This document shows positions 42,886 to 52,510 of a stretch of 64,000 nucleotides of DNA, piece by piece. Position numbers and translations under genes: made by a program. This DNA is from Alloyangia pacifica (GTDB taxonomy: Bacteria > Pseudomonadota > Alphaproteobacteria > Rhodobacterales > Rhodobacteraceae): contig NZ_JAIVKX010000008.1 in the NCBI RefSeq assembly GCF_020524285.1, positions 1 through 64,000 of the forward strand, read 5' to 3'. A model generated the notes under the pieces. It made no database searches. It was not told the DNA's origin and was given only the letters and a program-made list of their open reading frames with translations. Position 1 is the first letter of the stretch; each line of letters starts with the position of its first letter.

Positions 42886-44766
42886 TCAGCCCTTCTCGTG
42901 GAAGAAATCGTAGATGCGCTCGGCCAGCGCCTCGCTGACACCCTCCACCGCCTTGAGATCCGCCAGGTTGGCCCGCGCCACCGCTTTGGCCGAGCCGAAG
43001 TGCTGCAGCAGCGCGCGCTTGCGCGTCGCGCCCACGCCGGGAACCTCGTCGAGCGGGTTGGCCATCTGCGCCTTGGCGCGCTTGGCCCGGTGGGTGCCGA
43101 TCGCCCAGCGGTGCGCCTCGTCGCGCAGGCGCTGGATGAAGTAGAGCACCGGGTCGTTGCGCTGCAGCGCGAAGGGCCGCGTGCCGATGCGGTGGAACTC
43201 TTCCTTGCCGTGGTCGCGGTCGACGCCCTTGGCGACACCGACCATGGGAATGTCCTCGACGCCGTATTCCTGCATGATCTCCCAGACCGCCGAGACCTGC
43301 CCGGCGCCGCCGTCGATCAGCAGCAGGTCGGGCCAGAGCCCCTTGTCGCGCTCCGGGTCGTCCTTCAGCAGCCGGGTGAAGCGGCGCGTGAGCACCTCCT
43401 TCATCATGCCGAAGTCGTCGCCCGGCACCAGGTCTTCGCCGCGGATGTTGTACTTGCGGTACTGGTTCTTCAGGAAGCCTTCCGGCCCGGCGACGATCAT
43501 CCCGCCGACGGCATTGGTGCCCATGATGTGCGAGTTGTCATAAACCTCGATGCGCTGCGGCGGTCCGTCGAGGCCAAAGGCCTCGCCCACCCCGCGCAGC
43601 AGCTTGGCCTGTGTCGCGGTCTCGGCCATGCGCCGGGCAAGGCTTTCGCGGGCATTGCGCGCCGCGCCCTCGACCAGCTCGGCCTTCTCGCCGCGCTTCG
43701 GCACGGCGATCTCGACCTTGCGCCCGAGCTTGCCCGAGAGCGCCTCGGCCATCAGGTCGGCATTCTCGATCTCGTGGGAGAGCAGCAGCAGCCGCGGCGG
43801 CTCCTTGCTGTCGTAGAACTGGCCGAGGAAGGCTTCGAGCACCTCGGCCTCCTCCACGTCCTCGCCAACGCGCGGGTAGAAGTCGCGATTGCCCCAGTTC
43901 TGGCCAGAGCGAATGAAGAAGACCTGCACGCAGGCCTGCCCGTGCTCCATGTGCAGGGCCACGATGTCGGCCTCCTCCACGCCCTGCGGGTTGATGCCCT
44001 GCACCGACTGCACCTGCGTCAGGGCCCGAATCCGGTCGCGCAGCGCCGCCGCGCGCTCGAATTCCATGGCCTCCGAGGCCGCCATCATCTGATCGGCGAG
44101 CCGCGCCTGCATCTCGGTGGACTTGCCCGTCAGGAAGCGCTGCGCATCCGCGACGGATTCCGCGTAGTCCTCGCGGCTGATCTCGCCGGTGCAGGGCCCC
44201 GAGCAGCGCCGGATCTGGAACAGCAGGCAGGGCCGCGAGCGACTGTCGAACATCGAGTCGCTGCAGTTGCGCAGCAGGAACACCCGCTGCAACTGCGTGA
44301 GCGTGCGGTTCACCGCCCCGGCGCTGGCGAAGGGACCGTAATAGGCGCCCTTCTCGGTCTTCGCGCCGCGGTGCTTCTTGATCTGCGGGAAGTCGTGCCC
44401 GGTGGTGACGAGGATGTTCGGGAAGCTCTTGTCGTCGCGCAGGAGCACGTTGAACTTCGGCTTGAGCTGCTTGATCAGGTTCTGTTCGAGCAGCAGCGCC
44501 TCGGTCTCGGTGCGCGTGGTGAGGAACATCATCGAGGCGGTGTCCGAGATCATCCGCGTGATCCGCCGCGAGTGCTGCGCCGAGGGCCGCGAGTAGCTCG
44601 ACACCCGGGCCTTCAGGTTGCGCGCCTTGCCGACGTAGAGAACCCGGCTCTGGTCGTCGAGCATGCGATAGACCCCGGGGCTCGAATCCAGCGTCCGCAG
44701 GTAGCCCTGGATGACCTTGTAGCCGCGCTTCGGCGCCGTCTTGGGGATGTCTGCTTCGTCGTCCAT
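42886..44766 (-). CDS. uvrC: Excinuclease ABC subunit C
   Basis: A 626-residue nucleotide-excision-repair nuclease. The GIY-YIG domain is at about residues 25-105 ([28 protein letters not shown]). It is followed by the UVR segment ([27 protein letters not shown] region), an RNase H-like C-terminal nuclease ([32 protein letters not shown]) and helix-hairpin-helix repeats at the end ([18 protein letters not shown]). The start at 44766 is preferred over the upstream in-frame alternatives, which add non-conserved residues; a GTG just before it is also possible. Confidence 0.95.
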   Translation of the reverse strand: MDDEADIPKTAPKRGYKVIQGYLRTLDSSPGVYRMLDDQSRVLYVGKARNLKARVSSYSRPSAQHSRRITRMISDTASMMFLTTRTETEALLLEQNLIKQLKPKFNVLLRDDKSFPNILVTTGHDFPQIKKHRGAKTEKGAYYGPFASAGAVNRTLTQLQRVFLLRNCSDSMFDSRSRPCLLFQIRRCSGPCTGEISREDYAESVADAQRFLTGKSTEMQARLADQMMAASEAMEFERAAALRDRIRALTQVQSVQGINPQGVEEADIVALHMEHGQACVQVFFIRSGQNWGNRDFYPRVGEDVEEAEVLEAFLGQFYDSKEPPRLLLLSHEIENADLMAEALSGKLGRKVEIAVPKRGEKAELVEGAARNARESLARRMAETATQAKLLRGVGEAFGLDGPPQRIEVYDNSHIMGTNAVGGMIVAGPEGFLKNQYRKYNIRGEDLVPGDDFGMMKEVLTRRFTRLLKDDPERDKGLWPDLLLIDGGAGQVSAVWEIMQEYGVEDIPMVGVAKGVDRDHGKEEFHRIGTRPFALQRNDPVLYFIQRLRDEAHRWAIGTHRAKRAKAQMANPLDEVPGVGATRKRALLQHFGSAKAVARANLADLKAVEGVSEALAERIYDFFHEKG

Positions 44767-45121
44767 CACGTCGTTTCCGGTCTGTTCACCGCTTGCCTTG
44801 ATTCTGCATCTCGCTGCAATGCCGCCCACCCGAGATCAAGGGAGAATGCATCCACCGTTCCTGTGGATAAACCTGCGGGTGAATTCCCGGCTTTCCCGAT
44901 TTTCCCTTGAATTCGGGCGGTTTCGTCGATTTGCACAAAATATAATCGAAACTATAACGCTTTGATTTCGCGTGAAAGATTTCGAAAACTCGCCTCAAAC
45001 CCTTGAAAGCTTGACGCTTTCCCCACGTTTCCGTGAAGCAACTGTGACACGTGTACAACTTGCCGCGGGGACTCTTTCGTGGGGTGCTGCAGGGACTCCC
45101 CAGAACGGACAAACTGAGTCC
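44767..45121. promoter_or_regulatory. Intergenic upstream of uvrC
   Basis: 355 bases between the FolM-like SDR stop and the uvrC start, with an AT-rich patch around 44900-45030. It must hold the uvrC promoter. One DnaA-box-like TGTGGATAA occurs at 44862-44870. No gene is supported in either strand. Confidence 0.5.
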
Positions 45122-45910
45122 TTATTCGCGGTCGCAGGTGTCCGGCGTTTCCCAAGCCAAGTGCTGCCCGCCGTCGGTGCAGAGGAACTGCCCCGTCACC
45201 CCCGGCGCGTCGAGGAAGTATCCCAGAGCGCCGCAGATGTCCTCGGGGTTGGAGCCGCGCTGCAGGACGGTCGCCGCGCGCTGCTTGGCGAAGCCCTCGG
45301 CGCTCTGATCCGCCCCCTGCAGCGTCGGCCCCGGCCCGATCGCATTGATCCGCACCTTCGGCGCCAGCGCCCGCGCACCGGTCTGCGTGAGCGTCCAGAG
45401 CGCCGACTTGGCCAGCGTGTAGCTGACGAACTCCGGGGTCAGCTTGCGCAGCCGCTGGTCGAGCATATTGACGCAGAGCGCCCGCGCCCGGGGTTCGCCG
45501 CGATCATCGGTCTCGGCTTCGGGGGCCTGCGCGGCGAAGCGCTGCAGCAGCACGAAGGGCGCGCGCAGGTTCGATTCCATCGCCCGGTCCCAGCTTGCCC
45601 GGGTCGCGGTGTCCATGTCGTCGTGCTCGAAGATCGAGGCGTTGTTGATCAGCACGCCCAACGGCCCGCCAAGCGCCTCGGCCGCGCGCGCCACCAGCGC
45701 CTCACTCTGCGCCTCCTGCAGCAGGTCGGCCTGCAGGGTGACCGCGCTGCGGCCCATGGCGCGGAGCGCCTGCGCCACCTCTTCTGCCGCCTCGGCGGAG
45801 CCGCCGTAGTGTACCGCCACGTCGAAGCCACGCTCGCCGAGATAGAGCGCCATCGCCCGCCCCAGCCGCTTGCCCGCGCCGGTGACCAGCGCGCGTTTCT
45901 CGAGTCCCAT
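45122..45910 (-). CDS. SDR family oxidoreductase, pteridine reductase (FolM)-like
   Basis: A 262-residue short-chain dehydrogenase. TGAGKRLGRAMALYL contains the TGxxxRxG variant diagnostic of pteridine/dihydrofolate reductases of the FolM/PTR1 type. NNASIFEHDDM and YTLAKSALW (catalytic YxxxK) follow, and DGGQHLAWETPDT at the end is PTR1-like. It probably reduces dihydromonapterin or dihydrofolate. It lies 21 bases downstream of the antiporter stop codon in the divergent sense of neighbouring ORFs on the same strand, so it may be its operon partner. Confidence 0.82.
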   Translation of the reverse strand: MGLEKRALVTGAGKRLGRAMALYLGERGFDVAVHYGGSAEAAEEVAQALRAMGRSAVTLQADLLQEAQSEALVARAAEALGGPLGVLINNASIFEHDDMDTATRASWDRAMESNLRAPFVLLQRFAAQAPEAETDDRGEPRARALCVNMLDQRLRKLTPEFVSYTLAKSALWTLTQTGARALAPKVRINAIGPGPTLQGADQSAEGFAKQRAATVLQRGSNPEDICGALGYFLDAPGVTGQFLCTDGGQHLAWETPDTCDRE

Positions 45911-45931
45911 GCGTTTCTCCCCCGAAACCTT

Positions 45932-46888
45932 TTAAACCAGAACCGACGCCACGTAGCCGACGTAGAGCGCCGAGAGGATCACCCCCCAGACCCGGCCGAT
46001 GTCACGGCCGAGGAAGACGAAGGGCACAAGGATCAGCGAGGCCGCCAGCATCACCCAGAGGTCGAAGCTCAGGAACTGCGGGTCCACCGGCATCGGCTTG
46101 ATCAGCGCGGCCACGCCGATGATTGCCAGAAGGTTGAAGACGTTGGAGCCGATCACGTTGCCGAGCGCCACGTCGGCCTGCTTGCGGATCGCCGCCATGA
46201 CGGTCGTCGCCAGCTCCGGCAGCGAGGTGCCGAGCGCCACCAGCGTCAGGCCGATCACTGTGTCGGGCACGCCGAACATCGCGGCGATCTCGGTGGCGCT
46301 GTCGATCAGCAGGTTCGCCCCGACCGGCAGGCCGATGAGGCCCAGCACGAGATAGAAGGCAATCTTCCAACCCGCCATGTCCGGGTCGGCGCCCTCGGGC
46401 TCTTCCAGCTCCGCCAGCTCGGGGTCGGCCTTGCCGTTCTTGCGGTGGCTCAGCGCGTCGCGCACCGAATCCCAGAGGATCAGCGCCATGACCGCCAGCA
46501 TCACGAGGCCCGCGATCCAGTCGAAGACACCGCGGAAGGCCAGCGCGATGAACAGCAGCGTCGCGCCGAGCATTATGACATAGCTCTTGCGGGTGTCATG
46601 GGTCGAGGTGTGCAGCACGGTGATCAGCGCCGGGATGCCCAGCACCAGAAGCACGTTGGCGGTGTTCGAACCCACCACGTTGCCCAGCGCGATCCCCGGC
46701 ACGCCGTCGAGCGCCGCCTGGATCGAGATCAGCAGCTCCGGCGCCGAAGTGCCGAAGGCGACGATGGTCAGGCTGACGATCAGCGCCGGGATCCCCATGC
46801 GCAAAGACAGGTTCACCGCCCCCTTGACCAGCGCATCCCCCGCCAGAAGCAGGATCACAAGGCCCAGGGCCGCGTAGAGGAATACCAT
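45932..46888 (-). CDS. Calcium/sodium antiporter (CaxA/YrbG family)
   Basis: A 318-residue exchanger with about ten membrane segments in two inverted repeats. The two alpha-repeat signatures are VAFGTSAPELLISIQAA (near residue 44) and VALGTSLPELATTVMAA (near 209). An acidic cytoplasmic loop (about 147-172) separates the halves. It likely expels Ca2+ in exchange for Na+. Its start codon is one base after the stop of the 59-residue zinc-ribbon gene, so translation is coupled. Confidence 0.92.
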   Translation of the reverse strand: MVFLYAALGLVILLLAGDALVKGAVNLSLRMGIPALIVSLTIVAFGTSAPELLISIQAALDGVPGIALGNVVGSNTANVLLVLGIPALITVLHTSTHDTRKSYVIMLGATLLFIALAFRGVFDWIAGLVMLAVMALILWDSVRDALSHRKNGKADPELAELEEPEGADPDMAGWKIAFYLVLGLIGLPVGANLLIDSATEIAAMFGVPDTVIGLTLVALGTSLPELATTVMAAIRKQADVALGNVIGSNVFNLLAIIGVAALIKPMPVDPQFLSFDLWVMLAASLILVPFVFLGRDIGRVWGVILSALYVGYVASVLV

Positions 46889-46889
46889 T

Positions 46890-47069
46890 TCAGACCTTTC
46901 GTTCGTCGCAGGGGCACGGGCCCTTGCCGATCTTGTACCGACCGCAGCGCGGACACTTCTTTCCCGCCTCGCGGCGGCTCAGCCGCCCGATCCCAGGCAT
47001 GCGCAGCTTGCCAAAGATTCCCAGCACCGCGATGACCACAAGGAAGAGGGCGACGATCTTTGCCAGCAT
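46890..47069 (-). CDS. Small membrane-anchored zinc-ribbon protein (59 residues)
   Basis: A small gene between the S49 peptidase and the antiporter. The product has one N-terminal membrane segment (residues 4-19, AKIVALFLVVIAVLGIF), a basic linker and a C-terminal ribbon with Cys39, Cys42, Cys52 and Cys54 (KKCPRCGRYK...GPCPC). The ATG at 47069 lies 1 base after the upstream stop (TGACATG), and its TGA is followed after 1 base by the antiporter ATG. This continuous coupling of three genes is strong support that it is translated. Function unknown; membrane-anchored zinc binding near an ion exchanger and a membrane peptidase suggests a partner or regulator. Confidence 0.82.
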   Translation of the reverse strand: MLAKIVALFLVVIAVLGIFGKLRMPGIGRLSRREAGKKCPRCGRYKIGKGPCPCDERKV

Positions 47070-47070
47070 G

Positions 47071-47868
47071 TCAGAGCCCGAAGCGCGCGTAGCCCGCGCG
47101 CTCCTCGATCAGCCCCAGCGTCTCCTCGGCGAGGCTCAGCCCGAGCCGCGGGATCAGCCGCTTCTTCATGCCGTAGCGGCGGAATTTCACCTTGTCGCCG
47201 TAGCGCGCCTTCATGCCGGGCACCAGATGCGCGACGCCGTCGGCCAGCCCCACCTCGACCGCCGAGCGGCCGATCCAGATCTCGCCGGTAAACAGGTCCG
47301 GATCGTTCTTCAGCTTGCCGCCGCGCCGCGCCTTGACCTGCGCGATGAAGGTCTCGTGCAACTGGCCGAGAATGCGGTTGAGCCGCGCCACGTCTTCCTC
47401 GGTCTCGGGACGGAAGGGGTCGAGCATGCTCTTGGATTTTCCGGCGGTGTGCACCCGCCGTTCGATCCCCTGCCGATTGAGGAAGACCTGAGCGCCGAAG
47501 CCCGCCGAGATCACCCCGATCGAACCGAGGATCGAGCTGTCGTCGGCGAAGATCTCATCCGCCGCCGAGGCGATCCAGTACCCCCCCGAGGCCGCCACGT
47601 CCTCGACGAAGGCGAAGACCGGCACCTTGGTCTCTTCCGACAGGCGGCGGATCCGCGCGCCGATCAGCGAGCTTTGCACCGGCGAGCCGCCGGGCGAATT
47701 GATCTCAAGCGCCACCGCCTTCGGCTTGCCGCGGCGAAAGGCGCGCTCGAGCACCGGCGCCAGCGCCGCGTCGTTCAGCGACCCGCGCCCCTGCAGGCCG
47801 ATGGCACCCTGAAGGCGCACGACGGAGACGAGGGGTTTGGATTTCAGGAAGGGGATCCGGATTTGCAT
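47071..47868 (-). CDS. S49 family peptidase (SppA-like, short form)
   Basis: A 265-residue serine protease of the SppA group, one S49 domain only. The catalytic serine lies in DVAASGGYWIASAADEIFAD; the partner lysine is in the C-terminal part. VVRLQGAIG starts the domain, and INSPGGSPVQSS is the oxyanion region. It lacks an N-terminal signal peptide, so it is either cytoplasmic or held at the membrane. I start at the ATG at 47868 (MQIRIPFLK). The stop is one base before the zinc-ribbon ATG. Confidence 0.88.
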   Translation of the reverse strand: MQIRIPFLKSKPLVSVVRLQGAIGLQGRGSLNDAALAPVLERAFRRGKPKAVALEINSPGGSPVQSSLIGARIRRLSEETKVPVFAFVEDVAASGGYWIASAADEIFADDSSILGSIGVISAGFGAQVFLNRQGIERRVHTAGKSKSMLDPFRPETEEDVARLNRILGQLHETFIAQVKARRGGKLKNDPDLFTGEIWIGRSAVEVGLADGVAHLVPGMKARYGDKVKFRRYGMKKRLIPRLGLSLAEETLGLIEERAGYARFGL

Positions 47869-48097
47869 GCGGGTGATGTAGACACCCCCTGCTGCGACGA
47901 CAAGACGGGGGCAAAAAGAACTCTCCCGTGATGCACCCGCTCCGCGCAATGGGCCGCATCTTGCCGTTCCTGCCGCGTTTTCAAGGGGTCGTCCCGGCAC
48001 CGGCACGGCGCGGCACGCGCGTTCATGGGCGCCCCTCTGCCAGCGCGGGCCCTTTGCCGCGGCGGCACTCTCGGCAGTGGGCAAGGCCCCCTGAAAT

Positions 48098-48132
48098 GCA
48101 AGAGGGCGGAAGCAACGCTCCCGCCCTCTTGC
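48098..48132 (-). terminator. Terminator of the acidic-protein gene
   Basis: A 12-bp perfect stem: GCAAGAGGGCGG (48098-48109) pairs with CCGCCCTCTTGC (48121-48132). On the minus strand it begins 19 bases after the stop codon of the 795-residue protein gene, with a weak T-rich tail. Confidence 0.6.
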
Positions 48133-48151
48133 CTTGCCGTTGTTCCGCCGG

Positions 48152-50539
48152 TCAGCCCGCCGCGCGCGCCGACGGCTTGAAGCTGATCCGGTCCGACACG
48201 GTGAACCGCCCGCCGCCGGTCTTCTCGATCTTGCCGTCGCGCAGAAGCTGGCCGAAGCTGCGCAGCCGATCCTCGCGGCTGGTGTCCTGGCCCTCGACCT
48301 GGCGCACCTTGGTCATCAGCTGCGGGCGCGAGAACTGCTCGCGACCCTCGACGTAGGACAGGTAGGCCGCGGCCGCTTCGAGCAGCTCGGGCAGGTCGTG
48401 GGCGCCGACGCTGTCCGCGTAATCGGCGAAATCGCCCTGCGCCTCGCCCTCCGCCACGTCGATATCGGCAAGGGTCACGCGACGCGGGCGCAGCGGTGCC
48501 GCGGGCGCCTCGGCGGTTTCATGCACCCGCTGCTCGGCGACCAGCTTGAGCGGCGCCGGGCGCGGATCGGCGCTGCGCTCGACAGCATCGGCCTCGGGGC
48601 GCTCCGCCGGCTGATCGCCGCGCACCGGCGCGGCGGGACGGCGCGGGCGCACCACGTCGGCCAGGTCTTCGCGGTAGGGCTGAGCCTGCGCCTCGGCGTC
48701 CTTCTTGCGGCCCAGCAGGCGGTCGGCGCGGGTCGCAGCCACGGCGGCGCGCAGATGCGCGATGGCGCTGCGGCGGCGGTTGCCCTCGGGCTCCTCGAGC
48801 TGGGTGTTGGTCTCGTCGAGGATGCGCGAGGTGTCATTGTCCTCGACGCTCTGCTCGGTGAGCATGACCCGCGCCGGGCTCGACAGTTTCACCGCCTTGC
48901 GGACTTCCTCATGCGCCATGCGCGAGAGGGATTCCTCGAGCTCGTCATCCTGCTCCTCGGGCGTCTCGTCGAAGGCGGCGGCAAAGTCCGAGGCCTCCTC
49001 GTCGTCGAAGTCTTCGTCGTCGAGGTCGGCCTCGGCGGCGGCCAGCTCCGGCAGTTCCTCGTCTTCTTCCGCGGTCCAGGCGCTTTCGTCCCAGTCCTCG
49101 TCATCCCAGTCTTCGTCATCCCAATCCGCGTCGCCCCAGGCGTTGGCGGCCGGCGCGTCCTCTGCGGTTTCGGCCTCGAGGTCCGCAAGCACGTCTTCGG
49201 CTTCCAGAGGGGCACCGGACGCGGGTGCGGCGTCCAGCGCGTCGAGATCGGCCACTTCCTCCCATTCGTCCTCGATACCGGAGGCCAGCTCGGCCTTGAC
49301 CGCCTCGAGTTCGCGGGCCAGCTCGGCCTCGTCCTCGGCGCTGAGGCTGCTCGAGGGCTTGGGCTCTTCCATCTGCTCCAGCTGACCGGAGGTCACGGCG
49401 GCATCAAAGGCCGCGCGGGTCACCTTGACCACCCGCACGCGGCGCGGCGCGGGGCGGGGCTTGTCCGCCTCTGCCTTCGCCTCGGCGACTTCTTCCTGAG
49501 CGACATCCTGTTGTGCGGCGTCCTGCTCTGCGACCGGCGCCTCGGGCGCCACCGAAAGGTCCGGCGTCAGCGTCAGCGGCTCGGCAGCCGGTGCTGGCTC
49601 CGCAGCCATCTCTTCGTCGTCCATGATCTCGTCGATCAGCCCGGCGACGAGGCTGTCTTCGTCGTCCTGCGCCTCGATCGTCAGCGGCGCATCCTCTTCG
49701 GAAGACAACGTGCCGAGCATTGCGGAAACAGCGGCCACGGTGTCCGTGCCGCCCTGCGCTGCGTTGTCCTGGTCGGCATCCTCCTGGGCCGACACGGCCG
49801 GAGCCGCGGCGCCGCCGGAGACCACCGCCCGGATGCGGCGGAGCTTGGCGGCGACACTGTCCGCAGCCTCGTCCTGCGACTCGGCAGCCGTGGCAGCCGC
49901 GGGGGTGGCCGCCGGGGCGGACATCTCGACTTCCGTGTCATCGTAGTCGTAATCATCGGCGCCCGCCTGCCCCGCTTCCGACGCGAAGAAGGCGGCTTCG
50001 GCCGCGAGGCTGTCCTCGCCCGGCAGATTGCGCTCTTCCGCAACTTCGGCGATCGGAGGCTGAGGCGCTGTTGTTGCGGCCGCCTCAATCGCCGCAGTCT
50101 CGGCTTCGGCAGCCCGGGCCTCTGCCGCAGCGGCCTGCTCGGCGGCTTCCTCGGCCGCATCGGCAGCGGCGCGGGCAGCGGTTTCGGCGAGGGCGGTTTC
50201 CATGCCGCGATCGGCATCGGGGCCAACCACATCGGCGGTTGCCCCGGCAGCGGGAGCGGCGCTCACCGGCTGCGACGGCGCGCCCGCGACGTCGGCGAGC
50301 GGCCCGCGCAGCACCAGGCGTCCGCCCTGTGCCTCCGCGTCCAGCTGCGCCTGCAGGAGTTGCGCGGCGAGCTCGGGATCGAACTGCGGCGGCTCGGCTC
50401 CGAAGAAGCGGTCCTCGCGCACCACCCCCCGGAAGAATTGCGTCGTGTCCTTGACCACGCCAAGGGGATCCTCGAAGCCTTCCGCCGTGCAGGAGAATGT
50501 GCCGTAGGACACCGTCAGGATCTTGCTCGAACTCACCAT
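48152..50539 (-). CDS. Large acidic, mostly disordered protein of unknown function
   Basis: A 795-residue protein not assigned to a known function. Residues about 3-50 (SSKILTVSYGTFSCTAEGF ... RFFGAEPP) look folded. Then comes a long Ala/Glu/Asp-rich region with tandem DWDDED units (near residue 470) and few hydrophobic positions. The last 110 residues (from FADYADSVGAHDLPELLEAAAAYL to RFTVSDRISFKPSA) look folded and may be a winged-helix-like module, ending in basic residues. The start at 50539 (MVSSSKILTV) follows AAGTGAGCGGAACATGG; upstream in-frame codons are not convincing. The layout suggests a scaffold or organiser protein. Coding is supported by unbroken frame and biased codon use. 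Confidence 0.75.
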   Translation of the reverse strand: MVSSSKILTVSYGTFSCTAEGFEDPLGVVKDTTQFFRGVVREDRFFGAEPPQFDPELAAQLLQAQLDAEAQGGRLVLRGPLADVAGAPSQPVSAAPAAGATADVVGPDADRGMETALAETAARAAADAAEEAAEQAAAAEARAAEAETAAIEAAATTAPQPPIAEVAEERNLPGEDSLAAEAAFFASEAGQAGADDYDYDDTEVEMSAPAATPAAATAAESQDEAADSVAAKLRRIRAVVSGGAAAPAVSAQEDADQDNAAQGGTDTVAAVSAMLGTLSSEEDAPLTIEAQDDEDSLVAGLIDEIMDDEEMAAEPAPAAEPLTLTPDLSVAPEAPVAEQDAAQQDVAQEEVAEAKAEADKPRPAPRRVRVVKVTRAAFDAAVTSGQLEQMEEPKPSSSLSAEDEAELARELEAVKAELASGIEDEWEEVADLDALDAAPASGAPLEAEDVLADLEAETAEDAPAANAWGDADWDDEDWDDEDWDESAWTAEEDEELPELAAAEADLDDEDFDDEEASDFAAAFDETPEEQDDELEESLSRMAHEEVRKAVKLSSPARVMLTEQSVEDNDTSRILDETNTQLEEPEGNRRRSAIAHLRAAVAATRADRLLGRKKDAEAQAQPYREDLADVVRPRRPAAPVRGDQPAERPEADAVERSADPRPAPLKLVAEQRVHETAEAPAAPLRPRRVTLADIDVAEGEAQGDFADYADSVGAHDLPELLEAAAAYLSYVEGREQFSRPQLMTKVRQVEGQDTSREDRLRSFGQLLRDGKIEKTGGGRFTVSDRISFKPSARAAG

Positions 50540-50678
50540 GTTCCGCTCACTTTTCACTCGATCTGCAACAGTTTGTTTACCACCCACTAGGAGACCAAAG
50601 CTGACCGAATCTGAGGTTTTCACAGTATCATTTCATGACCAGATTGTGGTCGTTTTCCAGGAAAGCCACTAAAAAGCC

Positions 50679-51368
50679 ATGAACTCCGGACTGATCCGAT
50701 CACAATCTCCTGTCCTGCTGGTCGGCGGCGGCGACTGCCCGCCCGATTTGCTCGCCCCACTGCTCGCCCGGACGCGCACCCGCGTGGCGGCGGATGGCGG
50801 TGCCGCGGCGCTGCTTTCGGCAGGGGTTATGCCGGACGCGGTGATCGGCGATCTCGACTCCCTGAGCCAGGCACACCGCGCTCAGATTCCCGCGGAGCGC
50901 ATCCACCACATCACCGAGCAGGACAGCACGGATTTCGACAAGTGCCTGCGCAATATCGACGCCCCGCTGGTCTACGCCGCGGGGTTCCTCGGGGCGCGGC
51001 TCGATCACCAGCTGGCGGCGATGACGGTGCTGACCCGGCGCCCCGACCGCCCCTGCCTGCTGGTCGGGCGCGAGGACGTGGTGGCGCTCTGCCCGCCCAC
51101 GCTGACGCTCGAGCTGCCGGTCGGCAGCCGCTTCTCGCTCTACCCGATGGCCGAGGTCGGCGGCAGCAGCCGAGGCTTGCGCTGGCCGATCGACGGGCTG
51201 CGCTTCACGCCCGACCATGTCACCGGCACCTCGAACGAGACCGATGCGCCGTGGGTCGAGCTGCGCCTCGACGCGCCGAGGATGCTGGTCATTCTGCCGC
51301 TTCAGGCGCTGCCCGCGCTGGAACGGGCGCTTCTCGAAGCGCCCGCGCGATGGCCCGCTCGCGCATGA
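50679..51368 (+). CDS. thiN: Thiamine diphosphokinase
   Basis: A 229-residue enzyme transferring pyrophosphate from ATP to thiamine. Diagnostic motifs are VAADGGA, VIGDLDSL and EQDSTDFDKCL (the metal-binding acidic cluster). The C-terminal TPK B1-binding domain ends with PRMLVILPL. It overlaps the convergent DMT gene by 80 bases. Divergent from the acidic-protein gene. Confidence 0.92.
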   Translation: MNSGLIRSQSPVLLVGGGDCPPDLLAPLLARTRTRVAADGGAAALLSAGVMPDAVIGDLDSLSQAHRAQIPAERIHHITEQDSTDFDKCLRNIDAPLVYAAGFLGARLDHQLAAMTVLTRRPDRPCLLVGREDVVALCPPTLTLELPVGSRFSLYPMAEVGGSSRGLRWPIDGLRFTPDHVTGTSNETDAPWVELRLDAPRMLVILPLQALPALERALLEAPARWPARA

Positions 51369-52230
51369 GGATGTAGAGGCCGGAGGCGACGGTGATGCAG
51401 ATGCCCACCGTCGCCAGCCCGTTCGGCAGGTCGCCGAAGATCACGAAGCCAATGATCGTGGCAAAGGGGATCTCGAGATATTGCATCGGCGCCAGCGTCG
51501 CGCCCGGCGCGAAGCGCAGCGACCAGGTCATCAGCAGGTGTGCCAGCGTGCCCAGCAGGCCGATCGCCAGGATCAGCCCCCAGACCGGCGCGCCCGGCAG
51601 GCTCAGCTCGAGCGCCGGGACCAGCCCGCCCGGCACCAGCAGCAGCACCGGCGCCATGATCCCCACCGCGATCACCCCCGAGATCGCCTGTAGCGAGATC
51701 GCGTCGACCTCGCGCGCGATCTGCCGGGTGACCAGCATGAAGAGCGAGAAGTTCAGCGCCACGCCCAGCGGCAGCAGCGCCGGCCAGCCGACCTCGGCAA
51801 AGGCGGGCTGCACGACCAGCAACGTGCCGATGAAACCTACGCCGCAGGCGGCCATGCGGCGCCAGCCGACCTCTTCGCCCAGCACATAGTGCCCGAGCAG
51901 CAGCATGAAGAAGGGCATGACGAAGGCGATGGCCACCGCATCCGCCAGCGGCAGGTAGCGCAGCGCCGCGAACATCATGCCGATGCCCAGCATGTGCATC
52001 AGCGTGCGCAGCACCGTCAGCCCCAGCAGCCGGCCGCGCATCCGCCAGACGCCGCGCGTCGCGATCACCAGGGGAATCAGCACCAGCGCCTGAATGGCGA
52101 AGCGCAGCATCAGAAGCTGGCCGATGGAGACCTTGCCCCCGAGCAGCTTGGCGGTCGCGTCGCCCATCGGTGCGAGGATGCAGAATCCCAGCATGAGCAG
52201 CACACCTAGAAGGGGACGATCTCCAGCCAT
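51289..52230 (-). CDS. EamA/DMT family transporter
   Basis: A 313-residue protein with about ten hydrophobic segments in two EamA repeats, with ATAKLLGGK near the first helix and MQYLEIPFATIIGFVIFGDLP in the second. Substrate unknown. Its 3' end overlaps thiN by 80 bases in convergent orientation. Confidence 0.86.
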   Translation of the reverse strand: MAGDRPLLGVLLMLGFCILAPMGDATAKLLGGKVSIGQLLMLRFAIQALVLIPLVIATRGVWRMRGRLLGLTVLRTLMHMLGIGMMFAALRYLPLADAVAIAFVMPFFMLLLGHYVLGEEVGWRRMAACGVGFIGTLLVVQPAFAEVGWPALLPLGVALNFSLFMLVTRQIAREVDAISLQAISGVIAVGIMAPVLLLVPGGLVPALELSLPGAPVWGLILAIGLLGTLAHLLMTWSLRFAPGATLAPMQYLEIPFATIIGFVIFGDLPNGLATVGICITVASGLYILMRERAIARALREAPVPARAAPEAAE

Positions 52231-52510
52231 GCGGCCGAGGTTAGCCGCGCCCCATCACCGCGACAAGACATTCCCATCCAGGCATGCAAGGCTCTGCACA
52301 AGCCCGCCCCGCCGCCTGGCCGGGGCTCGGAACCCGGTGACCTGCCAGAGTATTCCCGGCCGCAGAGGGCGCTAGCGGCACGCGTCGGCGCGGCCCCGGC
52401 GCACCAGCACCGCCGCCGCAGCCCATTGTGGCCAAGAGCCGGGTTGCGTGTGCATCCACCATGGCCTACATAGCGCCCGTTCAACACAGCCGGAATGCCT
52501 GAGACGCCCC

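Noticed and set aside
44786-45112. Minus-strand 108-residue frame upstream of uvrC
   Set aside because: Composition differs from neighbouring genes, no domain and poor start context; region looks like promoter DNA.
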